Shown piece by piece: positions 15,568-24,785 of a stretch of 64,000 bases of DNA (position 1 is its first letter; every line of letters starts with the position of its first letter). The translations under genes and the position numbers were made by a program. The notes beneath the pieces were generated by a model. The model had not been told where the DNA came from, made no database searches, and saw only the letters and a program-made list of their open reading frames with translations. This DNA comes from VXPW01 sp965115815 (GTDB lineage: Bacteria; Pseudomonadota; Alphaproteobacteria; TMED109): positions 4,216,001-4,280,000 of the forward strand of contig OZ220465.1 in assembly GCA_965115815.1 (NCBI GenBank), written 5' to 3'.

Positions 15568-15915
15568 CTAGTTCAGGTCCGTTGGCGGCAGCCTGAGACG
15601 CTGCACTCCTTCTCCGCGCCGAAGGTGGGTCTCGATGATCTCGTCCACGTCGCTCCGCGTCCGACAGGAATACCACGCTCCCTCCGGGTAGATCACCAGG
15701 ACCGGACCGTGCCGGCATCGATCCAGGCAGCCGGACGCATTGATCCGCACACCATCGAGTTTCAGCTCCCGGACCCGGGCCTTCATGTATGTCCGGAGGT
15801 CCGTGCCGCCGCGGTCGTGACAACAACCTTTCGTATGCCCCGGGGCCCGCACGTTGGTGCAGCAGAATACGTGCAGTCGGTAGTACAGCGGATCCTCAGG
15901 GTTCTGCTCGGACAT
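15568..15915 (-). CDS. Thioredoxin-like [2Fe-2S] ferredoxin
   Basis: A 115-residue protein of the thioredoxin-like ferredoxin family. YRLHVFCCTNVRAPGH is the first strand with cluster cysteines, then GCCHDRGG, VRINASGCLDRCRHGPVLVIYPEGAWY supplies the second cysteine pair (C...C), ending with VDEIIETHLRRG. The spacing of about 30-40 residues between cysteine groups and the CxxxCxxGP pattern are family features. It probably acts as a cytosolic electron carrier; its partner is not evident. It is encoded just before mnmE in the same direction. The ATG at 15915 is preceded by GAGGGCGAGC. Confidence 0.88.
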   Translation of the reverse strand: MSEQNPEDPLYYRLHVFCCTNVRAPGHTKGCCHDRGGTDLRTYMKARVRELKLDGVRINASGCLDRCRHGPVLVIYPEGAWYSCRTRSDVDEIIETHLRRGEGVQRLRLPPTDLN

Positions 15916-16320
15916 GCTCGCCCTCCTCGGTCGTTCGGAAGGGTAGCCGAAGCGCGATCCCCGCGTCGCCGCCATCCGGATCCCACCGCCGGCCGGGTAC
16001 CGGACCCGCCCGCTCCGACCCTCCGACGGCCGCCCGGGCGGCTTCCGGCCCCCCGGTACCGTGCCGTGCGGTCACGAGACCGTGGAAGGAACCGGCTGCG
16101 CCGGACCCGGGCCGCACCGGAGGGCCCGTCCGCCTGATGCCGTGCAATTCCGACCGTACCAGCAACGTCGCCGGCCGCCCGGAACGGTGCGGGTACCGGT
16201 TCGCGAGCCCTTCCGCAAGCCCGGGCTTCGCCGCGGAACCGCCGCGAACCAGCGGATTCCGGCAGGGACTCGTCCATACTGCGGGAAATCCGCCTTCCCG
16301 CCGCCTCGGGAGAGACCGAC
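15916..16320. other. Intergenic stretch between divergent genes
   Basis: 405 bases between the minus-strand ferredoxin and the plus-strand DUF255 gene must hold both promoters. I see no strong -35/-10 pair, no repeats and no frame with recognisable motifs. The antisense and sense frames are arginine/proline-rich chance frames. Confidence 0.5.
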
Positions 16321-18399
16321 ATGAACCGTCTGGGCAATCAGACCAGCCCGTACCTTCTCCAGCACCGCGAGAACCCCGTCCACTGGTGGCCCTGGTGCGA
16401 CGCGGCGTTCGAAGAGGCCCGCGCCTCGTCCCGGCCCGTGCTGTTGTCGGTCGGATACGCGGCCTGTCACTGGTGTCACGTGATGGCGCATGAATCGTTC
16501 GAGAGCGCGGAAACCGCATCGGTCATGAACGAACGGTTCGTCAACGTCAAGGTGGATCGTGAGGAACGGCCGGATCTCGATCACCTCTACCTGTCGGCGC
16601 TGCAGGCCCTCGGGCAGCAGGGTGGCTGGCCGCTTACCATGTTTCTCACACCCGAGCGTCTGCCGTTCTGGGGCGGTACCTACTTCCCGCCGGTACCTCG
16701 GCACGGACTGCCCGGGTTTTCCGATCTCCTGGTCGCCGTCTCCGATACCTATCGGCGCGATCCCGGGCGGGTGGCGTCCAATGCGCGGTCCTTGCGCGAA
16801 CGTCTGGACCGGCTGACGGTCGCACAGCCGGGAGCGCTGCCCGCACCCTCGGACCTGGATCGTGCCGCGCATTGGACGGCCGACCGGCTGGACCCGAATC
16901 TCGGCGGGTTCCCCGGCGCCCCGAAATTCCCCAATTTTCCCGCCTTGGAGTTCGTCTGGCGGCGGGCCGGCAGGACCGGGATTCCTCGCCGGCGGATCAT
17001 CACGACCCTGGAACGGATGTCGGCCGGAGGCATCTACGATCATCTGGCCGGCGGCCTGGCCCGGTACGCGGTCGACGACCGCTGGCTGATTCCCCATTTC
17101 GAGAAGATGCTGTACGACAACGCGGGATACGTGCGCCTCCTGACCATCGTCTGGAGGTCCACCCGCAACCCGGTCTTTGCCCGCAGGGTGCACGAGACCG
17201 TCCGCTGGATGCTTGACGCCATGCGCGTTCGGGAGGGCGGGTTCGCGAGTTCGCTCGATGCCGACAGCGAAGGCGAAGAAGGCCGGTACTACGTCTGGTC
17301 GGCATCGGAAATCGACGAGGTGCTGGGGTCCGACGGACCCCGGTTCCGGACCGCCTACGGAGTCACCGAAAAGGGAAACTGGGAAGGGAAGAACATCCTC
17401 CACCTTCCGGATTCCCTGTCCCCGGAGGAAGACGCTGCGCTGGCTCCGCTCCGCTCCGCCCTCCTGGAGCGACGATCCCACCGAATCCCTCCGGCCTTCG
17501 ACGACAAGGTTCTCGCCGATTGGAATGGACTGGCGATCGGAGCCATCGCGGAAGCGGGAGCGGTCTTCGCCCGTCCGGACTGGGTCGCAGCGGCCCGCCA
17601 GGCTTTCGTGTTCGTCGAGCGGGAACTGACGGCGCCGGACGGGAAGCTCCTGCACAGTTGGCGCTGCGGAAACGCGCAGCACCCCGCCATGCTGGATGAC
17701 TACGCATTCCTTGCCGACGCGGCGCTGTGCCTGTGGACAGCCGACGGTGACGAACGCTGGCGGCTTCGCGCGGAAGCGTTGATGCACACGGTTCTCGCCC
17801 GGTTCCGGGCAGAAGACGGAGGTCTCTGGCGCACGGCCGACGACGGAGAGGAGTTGATCGCGCGGCCCCGATCGGGACCCGACGATGCCACGCCTTCCGG
17901 CGCCGGCGTGGCGGCCGACGTCATGGCCCGCCTGTGGCACCTCACCCTCGACGACCGCTGGCAGGCCGCCGCCGGCCGGGTGGTCCGATCCATGGCGACG
18001 GCGGCCGCGAACGCGCCCTCCGGCTACCCCTCCTTGCTGGGCGCCGTCGACACCCTTGCCAACCACGTGGACATTGTCATCGAGGCTCCAGACCCCGGCC
18101 GCGATTCCGTGCGGGCGTTCCGGGACGCTGCCTGGCAGGCGCCGCTGCCGATGCGGACGGTTCGAATCGTCACGCGGCGCGGAGATCTCCCGAACGGCCA
18201 TGCCGGATGCACCGCGAGCCGAGACGACGGAGAGTTTCCGCGTGCCTATGCCTGCTACCGGAATACCTGCTCCCTGGCGGTGCACAGCGCCGCGGCCCTC
18301 GCCCGAATGCTGGAACGGCTGCCGACCGAGGACACCCGGCGCAACGAAACGGGCGACGGACCCCGCTCCCGGGGTGCGGAAGCACTGGATCTGCGATAG
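16321..18399 (+). CDS. DUF255 thioredoxin-domain protein (YyaL/SPATA20 family)
   Basis: A 692-residue cytosolic protein. The N-terminal thioredoxin-like DUF255 domain begins NRLGNQTSPYLLQHRENPVHWWPW, has the CHWC redox pair at 49-52 and continues FVNVKVDREERPDLDHLYL, GGWPLTMFLTP and GGTYFPP. The remainder is an (alpha/alpha)6-barrel of the cellobiose-2-epimerase type: GGIYDHLAGGLARYAVDDRWLIPHFEKMLYDNA, DADSEGEEGRYYVW, DDKVLADWNGLAI. All family blocks are present and length is normal. Its biochemical role is not established. Starts at ATG 16321 and is followed 40 bp later by the hydrolase gene. Confidence 0.92.
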   Translation: MNRLGNQTSPYLLQHRENPVHWWPWCDAAFEEARASSRPVLLSVGYAACHWCHVMAHESFESAETASVMNERFVNVKVDREERPDLDHLYLSALQALGQQGGWPLTMFLTPERLPFWGGTYFPPVPRHGLPGFSDLLVAVSDTYRRDPGRVASNARSLRERLDRLTVAQPGALPAPSDLDRAAHWTADRLDPNLGGFPGAPKFPNFPALEFVWRRAGRTGIPRRRIITTLERMSAGGIYDHLAGGLARYAVDDRWLIPHFEKMLYDNAGYVRLLTIVWRSTRNPVFARRVHETVRWMLDAMRVREGGFASSLDADSEGEEGRYYVWSASEIDEVLGSDGPRFRTAYGVTEKGNWEGKNILHLPDSLSPEEDAALAPLRSALLERRSHRIPPAFDDKVLADWNGLAIGAIAEAGAVFARPDWVAAARQAFVFVERELTAPDGKLLHSWRCGNAQHPAMLDDYAFLADAALCLWTADGDERWRLRAEALMHTVLARFRAEDGGLWRTADDGEELIARPRSGPDDATPSGAGVAADVMARLWHLTLDDRWQAAAGRVVRSMATAAANAPSGYPSLLGAVDTLANHVDIVIEAPDPGRDSVRAFRDAAWQAPLPMRTVRIVTRRGDLPNGHAGCTASRDDGEFPRAYACYRNTCSLAVHSAAALARMLERLPTEDTRRNETGDGPRSRGAEALDLR

Positions 18400-18439
18400 G
18401 TTGCGGTCTCTGTCTGGCTTCCCGACCCGGAACCCGCCC

Positions 18440-19180
18440 ATGCCTTCCCGCTACGTCCGGATCCCTTCCCGCGAAGGAGGGGAATTCGCCGCCTACTTCA
18501 CCGCTCCGCCCGGCAAGGTCTCGCCGGGCTTGGTCGTCATCCAGGAAATCTTCGGGATCAATCCGGTCATGCGGGCAGTGGCCGAACAGTACGCTGCGCT
18601 CGGGTTCGCGGTCGCCGTCCCCGATCTCTTCTGGCGACAGGAACCTAGCATCGAAATCACGGATCAGTCCGACGAGGAATGGGCTCGTGCGTTCGAACTC
18701 TACAAGGGATTCGACGAGACCAAGGGATTCGAGGACGTGGCAATGACCCTGCGGTGGCTTCGGCATCAGGACGAGTGCTCGGGCGCGTCCGCCACCTTGG
18801 GGTTCTGTCTGGGCGGTAAGCTTTCCTATCTGGCGGCGTGCGGGCTCGATGTCGAGGCCGCGGTCGGCTATTACGGGGTCGGCATCGAAACGGCTCTGGA
18901 TCGGGCCCACCTGATCCGCGGTCCGCTGCTGCTCCATGTTGCCGTGGAAGACGAGTACTGTCCGCCCGAAGCCCAACAGCAGATCCATGACGCACTCGAT
19001 GCGCATCCGAAGGTCACCATCGAGCGGTATCCGGGCTGCAACCACGCGTTTGCCCGGCCGGGCGGCGAACATTACCGCCGGGAAGCCGCCGTGCTCGCGG
19101 ACGAGCGGACCCTGCGCCATCTGAATGCCCATCTCCGACCCCGGCCCCGCACCTTTCCAACCGTGGAGAACACCACATGA
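18440..19180 (+). CDS. Dienelactone hydrolase family protein
   Basis: A 246-residue alpha/beta hydrolase. The nucleophile is cysteine in TLGFCLGGKLSY (about 118), followed by the acid in VEDEYCPPE and the histidine in YPGCNHAFARPGG: the Cys-Asp-His triad of dienelactone hydrolase. IQEIFGINPVMRAVAEQYAALGFAVAVPDLFWR is the typical N-terminal block with the E36-like glutamate. Natural substrates of such chromosomal paralogues are often unknown; ring-cleavage genes are not nearby. The stop overlaps the next gene in ATGA, so it is coupled to the quinone oxidoreductase. Confidence 0.9.
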   Translation: MPSRYVRIPSREGGEFAAYFTAPPGKVSPGLVVIQEIFGINPVMRAVAEQYAALGFAVAVPDLFWRQEPSIEITDQSDEEWARAFELYKGFDETKGFEDVAMTLRWLRHQDECSGASATLGFCLGGKLSYLAACGLDVEAAVGYYGVGIETALDRAHLIRGPLLLHVAVEDEYCPPEAQQQIHDALDAHPKVTIERYPGCNHAFARPGGEHYRREAAVLADERTLRHLNAHLRPRPRTFPTVENTT

Positions 19181-20154
19181 CCAACATGGCCGTATGCATT
19201 CATCAGCAGGGAGGGCCCGACGTCCTCCGATGGGAGGAATACCCGATCGGCGCGTTGAAGGACGGAGAAGTCCGGATCCGGCACACGGCGATCGGCCTCA
19301 ACTTCATCGACACCTACATGCGTTCGGGGGCGTACGCGCTGGCGAACCTGCCGCGCCCCATCGGACTCGAAGCGGCCGGCGTGGTCGAGGAGCTCGGCCC
19401 CGGCGTCTCAGGATTGCGCGTCGGAGATCGGATCGCCTACGCTTCCCCGCCTCCCGGCGCCTATTCGCAGGCCCGCCGGATGCCGGCGGACCGGGTGGTG
19501 AAGATCCCGGACCCCGTGACCGACGAGCAGGCAGCGGCCATGATGCTGAAGGGGATGACCGCCGAGTACTTGATTCGGCGGACGTTCCGGGTCAGCTCCG
19601 GGATGACGGTGCTCTTCCACTCGGTGGCCGGAGGCGTGGGCCTGATCGCCTGCCAGTGGCTGAAGGCGCTGGGCGCAACCGTGATCGGAACCGTGGGAAC
19701 CGAAGCCAAGGCGGAACTGGCCCGTGCCCATGGATGCGACCATCCGGTACTGCTGGACCGGGAAGACTGGGTGAAGAAAGTCCGGGACGTGACAGACGGA
19801 AACGGAGTTCCGGTCGTCTACGACAGTGTCGGACGGGACACGTTTTCCCAGTCGATCCAGTGCCTTGCCACGCACGGAATGATGGTCCTCTTCGGACAAT
19901 CGTCCGGACCCACCGATCCGGTGGACCCGGCCGTCCTGGCCGCCGGATCCTACTTCCTCACCCGCCCCACCCTGTTCACGTACACGAAGGACCGCAGGGA
20001 TCTCGAAGCCAGCGCCGCATCGCTGTTCGAGGTGGTCGGAAACGGACAGGTCCGGATCGAAATCAACCAGCGCCATCCGCTGGCCGAAGCCCGGGAGGCG
20101 CACCGCGCCCTCGAAGAACGGAGGACGACGGGGTCGACCCTGCTGATCCCGTAG
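19177..20154 (+). CDS. qor: NADPH:quinone oxidoreductase, zinc-free MDR family
   Basis: A 325-residue medium-chain dehydrogenase/reductase of the quinone oxidoreductase branch. GLNFIDTYMRSGAY, PRPIGLEAAGVVEELGPGV and DRIAYASPPPGAYSQAR match QOR/zeta-crystallin. LKGMTAEYLIRRTFRV precedes the NADPH-binding Rossmann motif HSVAGGVGLIACQWLKALGA. The zinc-ligand cysteines of alcohol dehydrogenases are absent. The C-terminus has HPLAEAREAHRALEERRTTGSTLLIP. It reduces quinones or enones by one or two electrons with NADPH. ATGA overlap with the hydrolase. The IS427-type element begins 76 bp after the stop. Confidence 0.93.
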   Translation: MTNMAVCIHQQGGPDVLRWEEYPIGALKDGEVRIRHTAIGLNFIDTYMRSGAYALANLPRPIGLEAAGVVEELGPGVSGLRVGDRIAYASPPPGAYSQARRMPADRVVKIPDPVTDEQAAAMMLKGMTAEYLIRRTFRVSSGMTVLFHSVAGGVGLIACQWLKALGATVIGTVGTEAKAELARAHGCDHPVLLDREDWVKKVRDVTDGNGVPVVYDSVGRDTFSQSIQCLATHGMMVLFGQSSGPTDPVDPAVLAAGSYFLTRPTLFTYTKDRRDLEASAASLFEVVGNGQVRIEINQRHPLAEAREAHRALEERRTTGSTLLIP

Positions 20155-20229
20155 CGCGGTCGGGCCGCGCAGCCGGCCCGGATCCCGGAACCGAATCCGG
20201 GCCGGCACTGCGGTCGACGTCGCACCTCA

Positions 20230-21187
20230 GAGCATGATTCAAAACTCCATATAATCAGTAGTTTACGGTTTTTCCGAGGGTTTCGGCCCGTCCGAGGCGG
20301 CGCACCAGGATGCGGATCACGGCCCGTTGCAGCCCTGCTCACGAGCTCTCCAGCCGTCGTTCATCGTCCTTCGCCCGACGTCGGCAGCGGCCCAGCCAGC
20401 CGAACCACCGCTCGACGATCCAGCGTCGCGGAAGCACCTCGAAACCCTTCGGTCCCTTGGGTTGGGTCACGATCTCGAGGTCCGGGGCGTCCGGCATCGC
20501 GGCCCGGGCTTGGGCCCGTTGGGGGCCGCGGTACCCTCCGTCTGCCCAGACCTTCTGCAAGCTCGGCAGGGTCGTTCGCAGTTCGGCGAGGACCGCCGGC
20601 GCACCCTCCCGATCCGGCACGTTGGCGGGGGGCACCTGCAGGACCAGGGGGAGCCCGCGGGTGTCGACCCCCGCGTGCCGCGTTCTCCCCTGGATCTTGT
20701 TCCCGCCGTCAGAGCCACTCGGCCCACCGCTCTCCGTCGTCTTCACGGACGGACGGTCGATCCCCCCCCGCCGTCGTCGTCGAACGCCGGCCCTCCAGCT
20801 CCCGGGCCGGACCCCGCAACGCCGCCACGAGATCCCCATACAGGCCCGGGTTCCGCCACCGGTAAAACTAGTACCGGACCGTCGAAGTCGCGGGAAAACA
20901 AGGCGGGAGCGCACGCCACTGGCAACCCGTCATCCACGGGTACAGCAGCGCATTCACCCCTTCGCGCAGGTCTACCTCACGGGGACGACCCGTCGACGAC
21001 GGGGCCGGAAACAGCGGCTCCAAACGAGCCCATTCCGCGTCGGTCCGATCGCGTTCGAAGCGGTTTCCCCGACGCGGATCCTTCGCACGAGCGGTCTCGC
21101 TCCCAGCCATGGCATCCTCCCGATGTCGCTGCCAGCCACATCGTAGAGGCTCGAATCGGGGTCGCTCCATAGTTTCCGCACAGGCTC
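20230..21187 (-). mobile_element. IS427-type (IS5 family) insertion sequence, 958 bp
   Basis: Termini are GAGCATGATTCAAAACTCC on the left and, reading inward from the right, GAGCCTGTGCGGAAACTAT. Flanks are TCA at 20227-20229 and TCA at 21188-21190, a TNA-type target duplication typical of the IS427 group. The right-hand TCA is the complement of the rho stop codon TGA. Internal sequence encodes a broken DDE transposase. A truncated relative lies at 46511-47285. Confidence 0.85.
20339..21110 (-). pseudogene. IS427-type transposase, disrupted
   Basis: The first part (ATG 21110) reads DAEWARLEPLFPAPSSTGRPREVDLREGV, LLYPWMTGCQWRALP and STVRY, then meets TAG at 20870-20868. The truncated relative in this window has a serine codon there. 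The frame continues with NPGLYGDLVAALRGP, and after frameshifts gives DRPSVKTTESGG, TRHAGVDTRGLPLVLQ, VWADGGYRGPQ and RRWIVERWFGWLGRCRR. These are the D-D-E blocks of IS427/IS5 transposases. At least one nonsense and one frameshift change; inactive. Confidence 0.82.
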
Positions 21188-22447
21188 TCACTGATTCATC
21201 GTATCGAAGAACTCGGCGTTGTTCTTGGTCGCGCGAAGCCGCTCCAGCAGGAATTCCATCGCATCGGAGGTTCCCATAGGCGACAGGATTCGCCGCAGGA
21301 CCCACATCTTCGTCAGATCCTTGCCGTCCACCAGAAGCTCTTCCTTCCGCGTTCCCGACTTGGCAATGTCGATTGCCGGAAACACTCGCTTGTCCGCCAG
21401 CTTGCGGTCCAGCACGATTTCCGAGTTTCCCGTGCCCTTGAATTCCTCGAAGATCACTTCGTCCATCCGCGACCCTGTTTCGATCAGCGCGGTCGCAATG
21501 ATGGTCAGAGATCCCCCCGCTTCGATGTTGCGGGCGGCGCCGAAAAACCGTTTCGGCCGCTGCAGCGCATTCGAATCGACACCTCCGGTCAGAACCTTGC
21601 CGGAACTCGGAACCACGGTGTTGTACGCGCGGGCGAGGCGGGTGATGGAATCCAGGAGAATCACGACATCGTAGCCGTTTTCCACGAGCCGCTTGGCCTT
21701 GCGGTTGACCATGTCGGTCACCTGCACGTGCCGGGTGGCCGGTTCGTCGAACGTGGAACTGACCACCTCTCCCCGGACCGAGCGTCGCATGTCGGTCACT
21801 TCCTCCGGGCGCTCGTCGATCAGCAGCACGATCAGATAGATTTCGGGATGGTTTTCCTCGATCGCGTGCGCGATGTTCTGAAGGACCACCGTCTTGCCCG
21901 TTCTCGGGGGGGCAACGATCAATCCGCGCTGCCCCTTGCCCAAGGGCGCCACCAGTTCGATCACGCGGCACGTGCTGTCCCCTGCCGGCCCGCCCGATTC
22001 CACCTCCAGCTTGATGGCGCTGTCCGGATACAAGGGCGTCAGGTTGTCGAAATTGACGCGGCTGCGAACTTCTTCCGGAGGGCGGAAGTTGATCTTGGTC
22101 GCCTTCAGGAGAGAAAAGTACCGTTCTCCCTCGCCCGGCTGGTTGATCTCTCCCTCGACCGTGTCGCCGGTCCGGAGTCCGAGCCGCTTGATTTGGGCGG
22201 GCGACACGTAAATGTCGTCGGAACCGGACAGGTAGTTGGCTTCCGGCGAGCGCAGGAATCCGAAGCCGTCCTGCATGACCTCAATCACGCCTTCGCCGTA
22301 GATCGGTTCCTCGCGATCCGCGCGTGCGCGGAGGATCGCATACATGATGTCCTGCTTGCGCAGGTTCCCGGCGTTCTCGACGCCTTCCGTCTCGGCAAAG
22401 GCCAGAAGATCGGCCGGAGATTTGCGTTTCAGTTCCTGAAGGTGCAT
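21188..22447 (-). CDS. rho: Transcription termination factor Rho
   Basis: A 419-residue hexameric RNA helicase/translocase. The N-terminus MHLQELKRKSPADLLAFAE and GFGFLRSPEANYLSGSDDIYVSP form the helix-bundle and cold-shock RNA-binding domains. Walker A is GLIVAPPRTGKT (about 180). Walker B is VVILLDSITRLARAYN. The Q/R-loop segments SGKVLTGGVDSNALQRPKRFFGAARN are intact. The last residues are FFDTMNQ. The TGA stop is one copy of the 3-bp target duplication of the adjacent IS, so the insertion preserved the gene. The ATG at 22447 is the family start; in-frame ATGs upstream add unrelated leader. Confidence 0.97.
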   Translation of the reverse strand: MHLQELKRKSPADLLAFAETEGVENAGNLRKQDIMYAILRARADREEPIYGEGVIEVMQDGFGFLRSPEANYLSGSDDIYVSPAQIKRLGLRTGDTVEGEINQPGEGERYFSLLKATKINFRPPEEVRSRVNFDNLTPLYPDSAIKLEVESGGPAGDSTCRVIELVAPLGKGQRGLIVAPPRTGKTVVLQNIAHAIEENHPEIYLIVLLIDERPEEVTDMRRSVRGEVVSSTFDEPATRHVQVTDMVNRKAKRLVENGYDVVILLDSITRLARAYNTVVPSSGKVLTGGVDSNALQRPKRFFGAARNIEAGGSLTIIATALIETGSRMDEVIFEEFKGTGNSEIVLDRKLADKRVFPAIDIAKSGTRKEELLVDGKDLTKMWVLRRILSPMGTSDAMEFLLERLRATKNNAEFFDTMNQ

Positions 22448-23082
22448 AAGCAGAACCCATGATCGATCGGGGGACGATCGCCGAAGGACGGCGCATGGCC
22501 CCGTGGCGGAACCCAGCCAAGAAAAAAGGGGCTTCCGGACGGACGGGTCGAGAACCGGACATGCGCCGATGCCGCCCGACGGACTCGGACCATGCCGTAC
22601 GGGATCCAGCCGATCCGTCATCCACGCTACCAATGCGGGGAGGCAAGTCAACCTGCGCGATCGAACCGCAAATCCGGGCCGGCAGCGTCAGGACACCGCA
22701 GCCGGATCCGGGGCCAGACATGCCCAGGCGCCGGATCTCCGATTCAAGATCTAGATTCCTGTAGAAGATGGTTGCGATTGAGGTGTGGATTTCGGGGACG
22801 AAGAAGCCTTGCGCGGACGGCTTCCGGCACTTCCGGCGATCGCCGGATCCGCAAGATATCTCCGGACGGAATGTGGAAAATCCAGCAAGCAACTGGTATC
22901 GATGCCGGTGTCGGGGAGTCTGCCGGCCCGTGGATTTCGGGGATAACCGGCCCGGGCCACGGTTGCCGGAATCGCAGCATCCACGCCGGTGGTTTCGGAT
23001 AACCTGTCGGAAACCTGAAGGGTTCCTGGGCGGTACCCGCGTACGGGCTCCCGTCCGGGTGTTGTGCGAAAGTTATCCCCCC
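22448..23082. other. Probable chromosomal origin of replication (oriC)
   Basis: A 635-bp gap between rho and the DUF299 gene, the place where origins lie in Caulobacter and relatives (there between hemE and the gene before maf-aroE-coaE-dnaQ). DnaA-box-like 9-mers with one or two mismatches to TTATCCACA are: TTTTCCACA (22880-22872, minus), TTATCCCCG (22946-22938, minus), TTATCCGAA (23002-22994, minus), TTATCCCCC (23073-23081, plus) and AAATCCACA (22792-22784, minus). GANTC methylation sites occur at 22741, 22754, 22916 and 22969. No CtrA-type TTAA-N7-TTAA pair is seen, and no strong AT-rich unwinding element. Confidence 0.55.
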
Positions 23083-23925
23083 ATGGATCAGGAAGTATCC
23101 CGAAGTTCTTTCCACATTCACTTGGTATCCGACTCGACCGGGGAAACCGTCAGTACGGTGATCCGGGCGGCCGTCGCCTATTTCCCCGATTTTGCCACCG
23201 TCGAACACAATGCGGTCCTCGTTCGCACGTCGTCGCAGCTGCAGCGCGTACTGCGGCACATCGGGGAACACCGAGGAATCGCGTTCTACACCTTGGGGGA
23301 TCCCGAACTCCGGTCGATCTTCGAGAGGGAGTGCCGTCGTCTGCGTGTACCGTCCCTCGCGATTCTGGATCCGGTGATCTCGGCCCTGTCCTCGGTCCTC
23401 GGAGAGGAGCCGTCCGTGCGTCGTCCCGGTGCGCAACACAAGATCGATCGCGACTACTTTCGCCGGATCCAGGCGATGGAGTTCGCGCTCAAGCACGACG
23501 ACGGGCAGCTCGCTTCCCAGGCGGAGGATGCCGACGTGGTGCTCGTCGGCGTTTCCCGCACTTCGAAGACTCCGACCTCGATGTACCTCGCCAATCGCGG
23601 GGTCCGGGTGGCCAACGTGCCGGTCGTTCCCGGCATCGCACTCCCGCGCTGGATTACCGAAGGCGAGGGGCGTGCGTTGGTCGTTGCGCTGACGACCTCG
23701 CCCGCCCGCCTTTCGGTGCTTCGCCGGACCCGGCTCGAGACCATCGGCGTCGCGGGAGACAACGGCTATTCCGATCACGCCCGGATCCGTTACGAGGTGA
23801 TCGAGGCGAACCGGATGTACGCGCGCATGGGCTGGCCCGTCATCGACATTACGGGGCGGTCGATCGAGGAGACTTCGGCCTCGGTCCTGGAGTTGCTGCG
23901 CAAGCGGGAAGACGACGGAGGATGA
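23083..23925 (+). CDS. DUF299 kinase/pyrophosphorylase (PPDK/PEP synthase regulator)
   Basis: A 280-residue bifunctional regulator that phosphorylates and dephosphorylates a threonine of PEP synthase or pyruvate phosphate dikinase. It starts SFHIHLVSDSTGETVSTVIRAAVAYFP, the family N-terminus. The ADP-binding P-loop is GVSRTSKTPTSMYLANRG (about 158-175). KIDRDYFRRIQAMEFALKHDDGQ and YEVIEANRMYARMGWPVIDITGRSIEETS are family blocks. ATG 23083 is preceded by GAAAG and a TTATCCCCC DnaA-like box. First gene right of the likely origin; stop overlaps aroE in ATGA. The maf gene usually found next is absent here. Confidence 0.92.
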   Translation: MDQEVSRSSFHIHLVSDSTGETVSTVIRAAVAYFPDFATVEHNAVLVRTSSQLQRVLRHIGEHRGIAFYTLGDPELRSIFERECRRLRVPSLAILDPVISALSSVLGEEPSVRRPGAQHKIDRDYFRRIQAMEFALKHDDGQLASQAEDADVVLVGVSRTSKTPTSMYLANRGVRVANVPVVPGIALPRWITEGEGRALVVALTTSPARLSVLRRTRLETIGVAGDNGYSDHARIRYEVIEANRMYARMGWPVIDITGRSIEETSASVLELLRKREDDGG

Positions 23926-24785
23926 ACGGGCCGGTTCCGGCCGCAGGTGCGCCGGGTGCGACGCGGCTCGCGGGAATCGTCGGCTGGCCGGTGCACCACT
24001 CCTTGTCGCCGCTGATTCACTCGTACTGGATTCGCCGGCACCGCCTGGCCGCAGCCTATGTGCCGTTGGCGGTTCGGCAGCAGGATCTGGAGACCGCTCT
24101 CCGCGCCCTGCCGGCCCTGGGATTTCGGGGCTGCAACGTGACCGTTCCCCACAAGGTGGCCGTCCGACGGATCGTCGACGAGGAGACGGAACGGGCGCGG
24201 ACGGTCGGGGCCGTGAACACGATTTTCGTCCGGGACGGACGCCTGCTGGGCGACAACACCGACGTCGGTGGCTTCGTCGAGGGCCTGCGCGAACAGGCGC
24301 CCGGATGGGACCGGTTGGCCCGTCGGGCCGTGGTGGTGGGCGCGGGCGGCGCGGCGCGGGCGGTGGTCGCCGGTCTTCGCGCCGCACTTTCCGGAGAGAT
24401 CGTGATCGCGAACCGGACCCGGACCCGGGCGGAAGACCTTGCCCGGCAGTTCGAACGGGTCCGTGCGGTGTCCCTTCGCGCTCTGGAATCCGAACTCGGA
24501 GGAACCGACCTGCTGGTCAACGCCTCGACCCTGGGCATGGGTGCCGGTCCGGTACTGGATCCCGATCTCACGGGACTTCCGGACCATGCGGTGGTGGCGG
24601 ACATCGTGTATGCCCCGCTTCGGACCGCGCTTCTGCGCCGGGCCGCCCGCCGCGGGCTGGCGATTGTCGACGGTCTCGGCATGCTGCTCCATCAGGCCGT
24701 GCCCGGATTCGAGGGGTGGTTCGGGCGGCGTCCGCGCGTCGACGAGGAGCTCCGACGGCATGTGCTTCGCGCACGGGGCCGGTAA
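23922..24785 (+). CDS. aroE: Shikimate dehydrogenase
   Basis: A 287-residue NADP-dependent enzyme reducing 3-dehydroshikimate to shikimate in aromatic amino-acid synthesis. GWPVHHSLSPLIHSYW is the substrate-binding SLSP block. FRGCNVTVPHKVAV contains the catalytic lysine, DNTDVGGFVEGL the catalytic aspartate, and VVVGAGGAARAVVAGL the nucleotide-binding turn. NASTLGMG and DIVYAPLRTALLRRA complete the set; a C-terminal Gln (LLHQAVPGFEGWFG) is present. ATGA overlap with DUF299 and TAATG overlap with coaE indicate one operon. Confidence 0.95.
   Translation: MNGPVPAAGAPGATRLAGIVGWPVHHSLSPLIHSYWIRRHRLAAAYVPLAVRQQDLETALRALPALGFRGCNVTVPHKVAVRRIVDEETERARTVGAVNTIFVRDGRLLGDNTDVGGFVEGLREQAPGWDRLARRAVVVGAGGAARAVVAGLRAALSGEIVIANRTRTRAEDLARQFERVRAVSLRALESELGGTDLLVNASTLGMGAGPVLDPDLTGLPDHAVVADIVYAPLRTALLRRAARRGLAIVDGLGMLLHQAVPGFEGWFGRRPRVDEELRRHVLRARGR

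Noticed and set aside
22448..22660. Decayed hemE or maf in the rho-DUF299 gap
   Set aside because: No recognisable motif of either protein in any frame.
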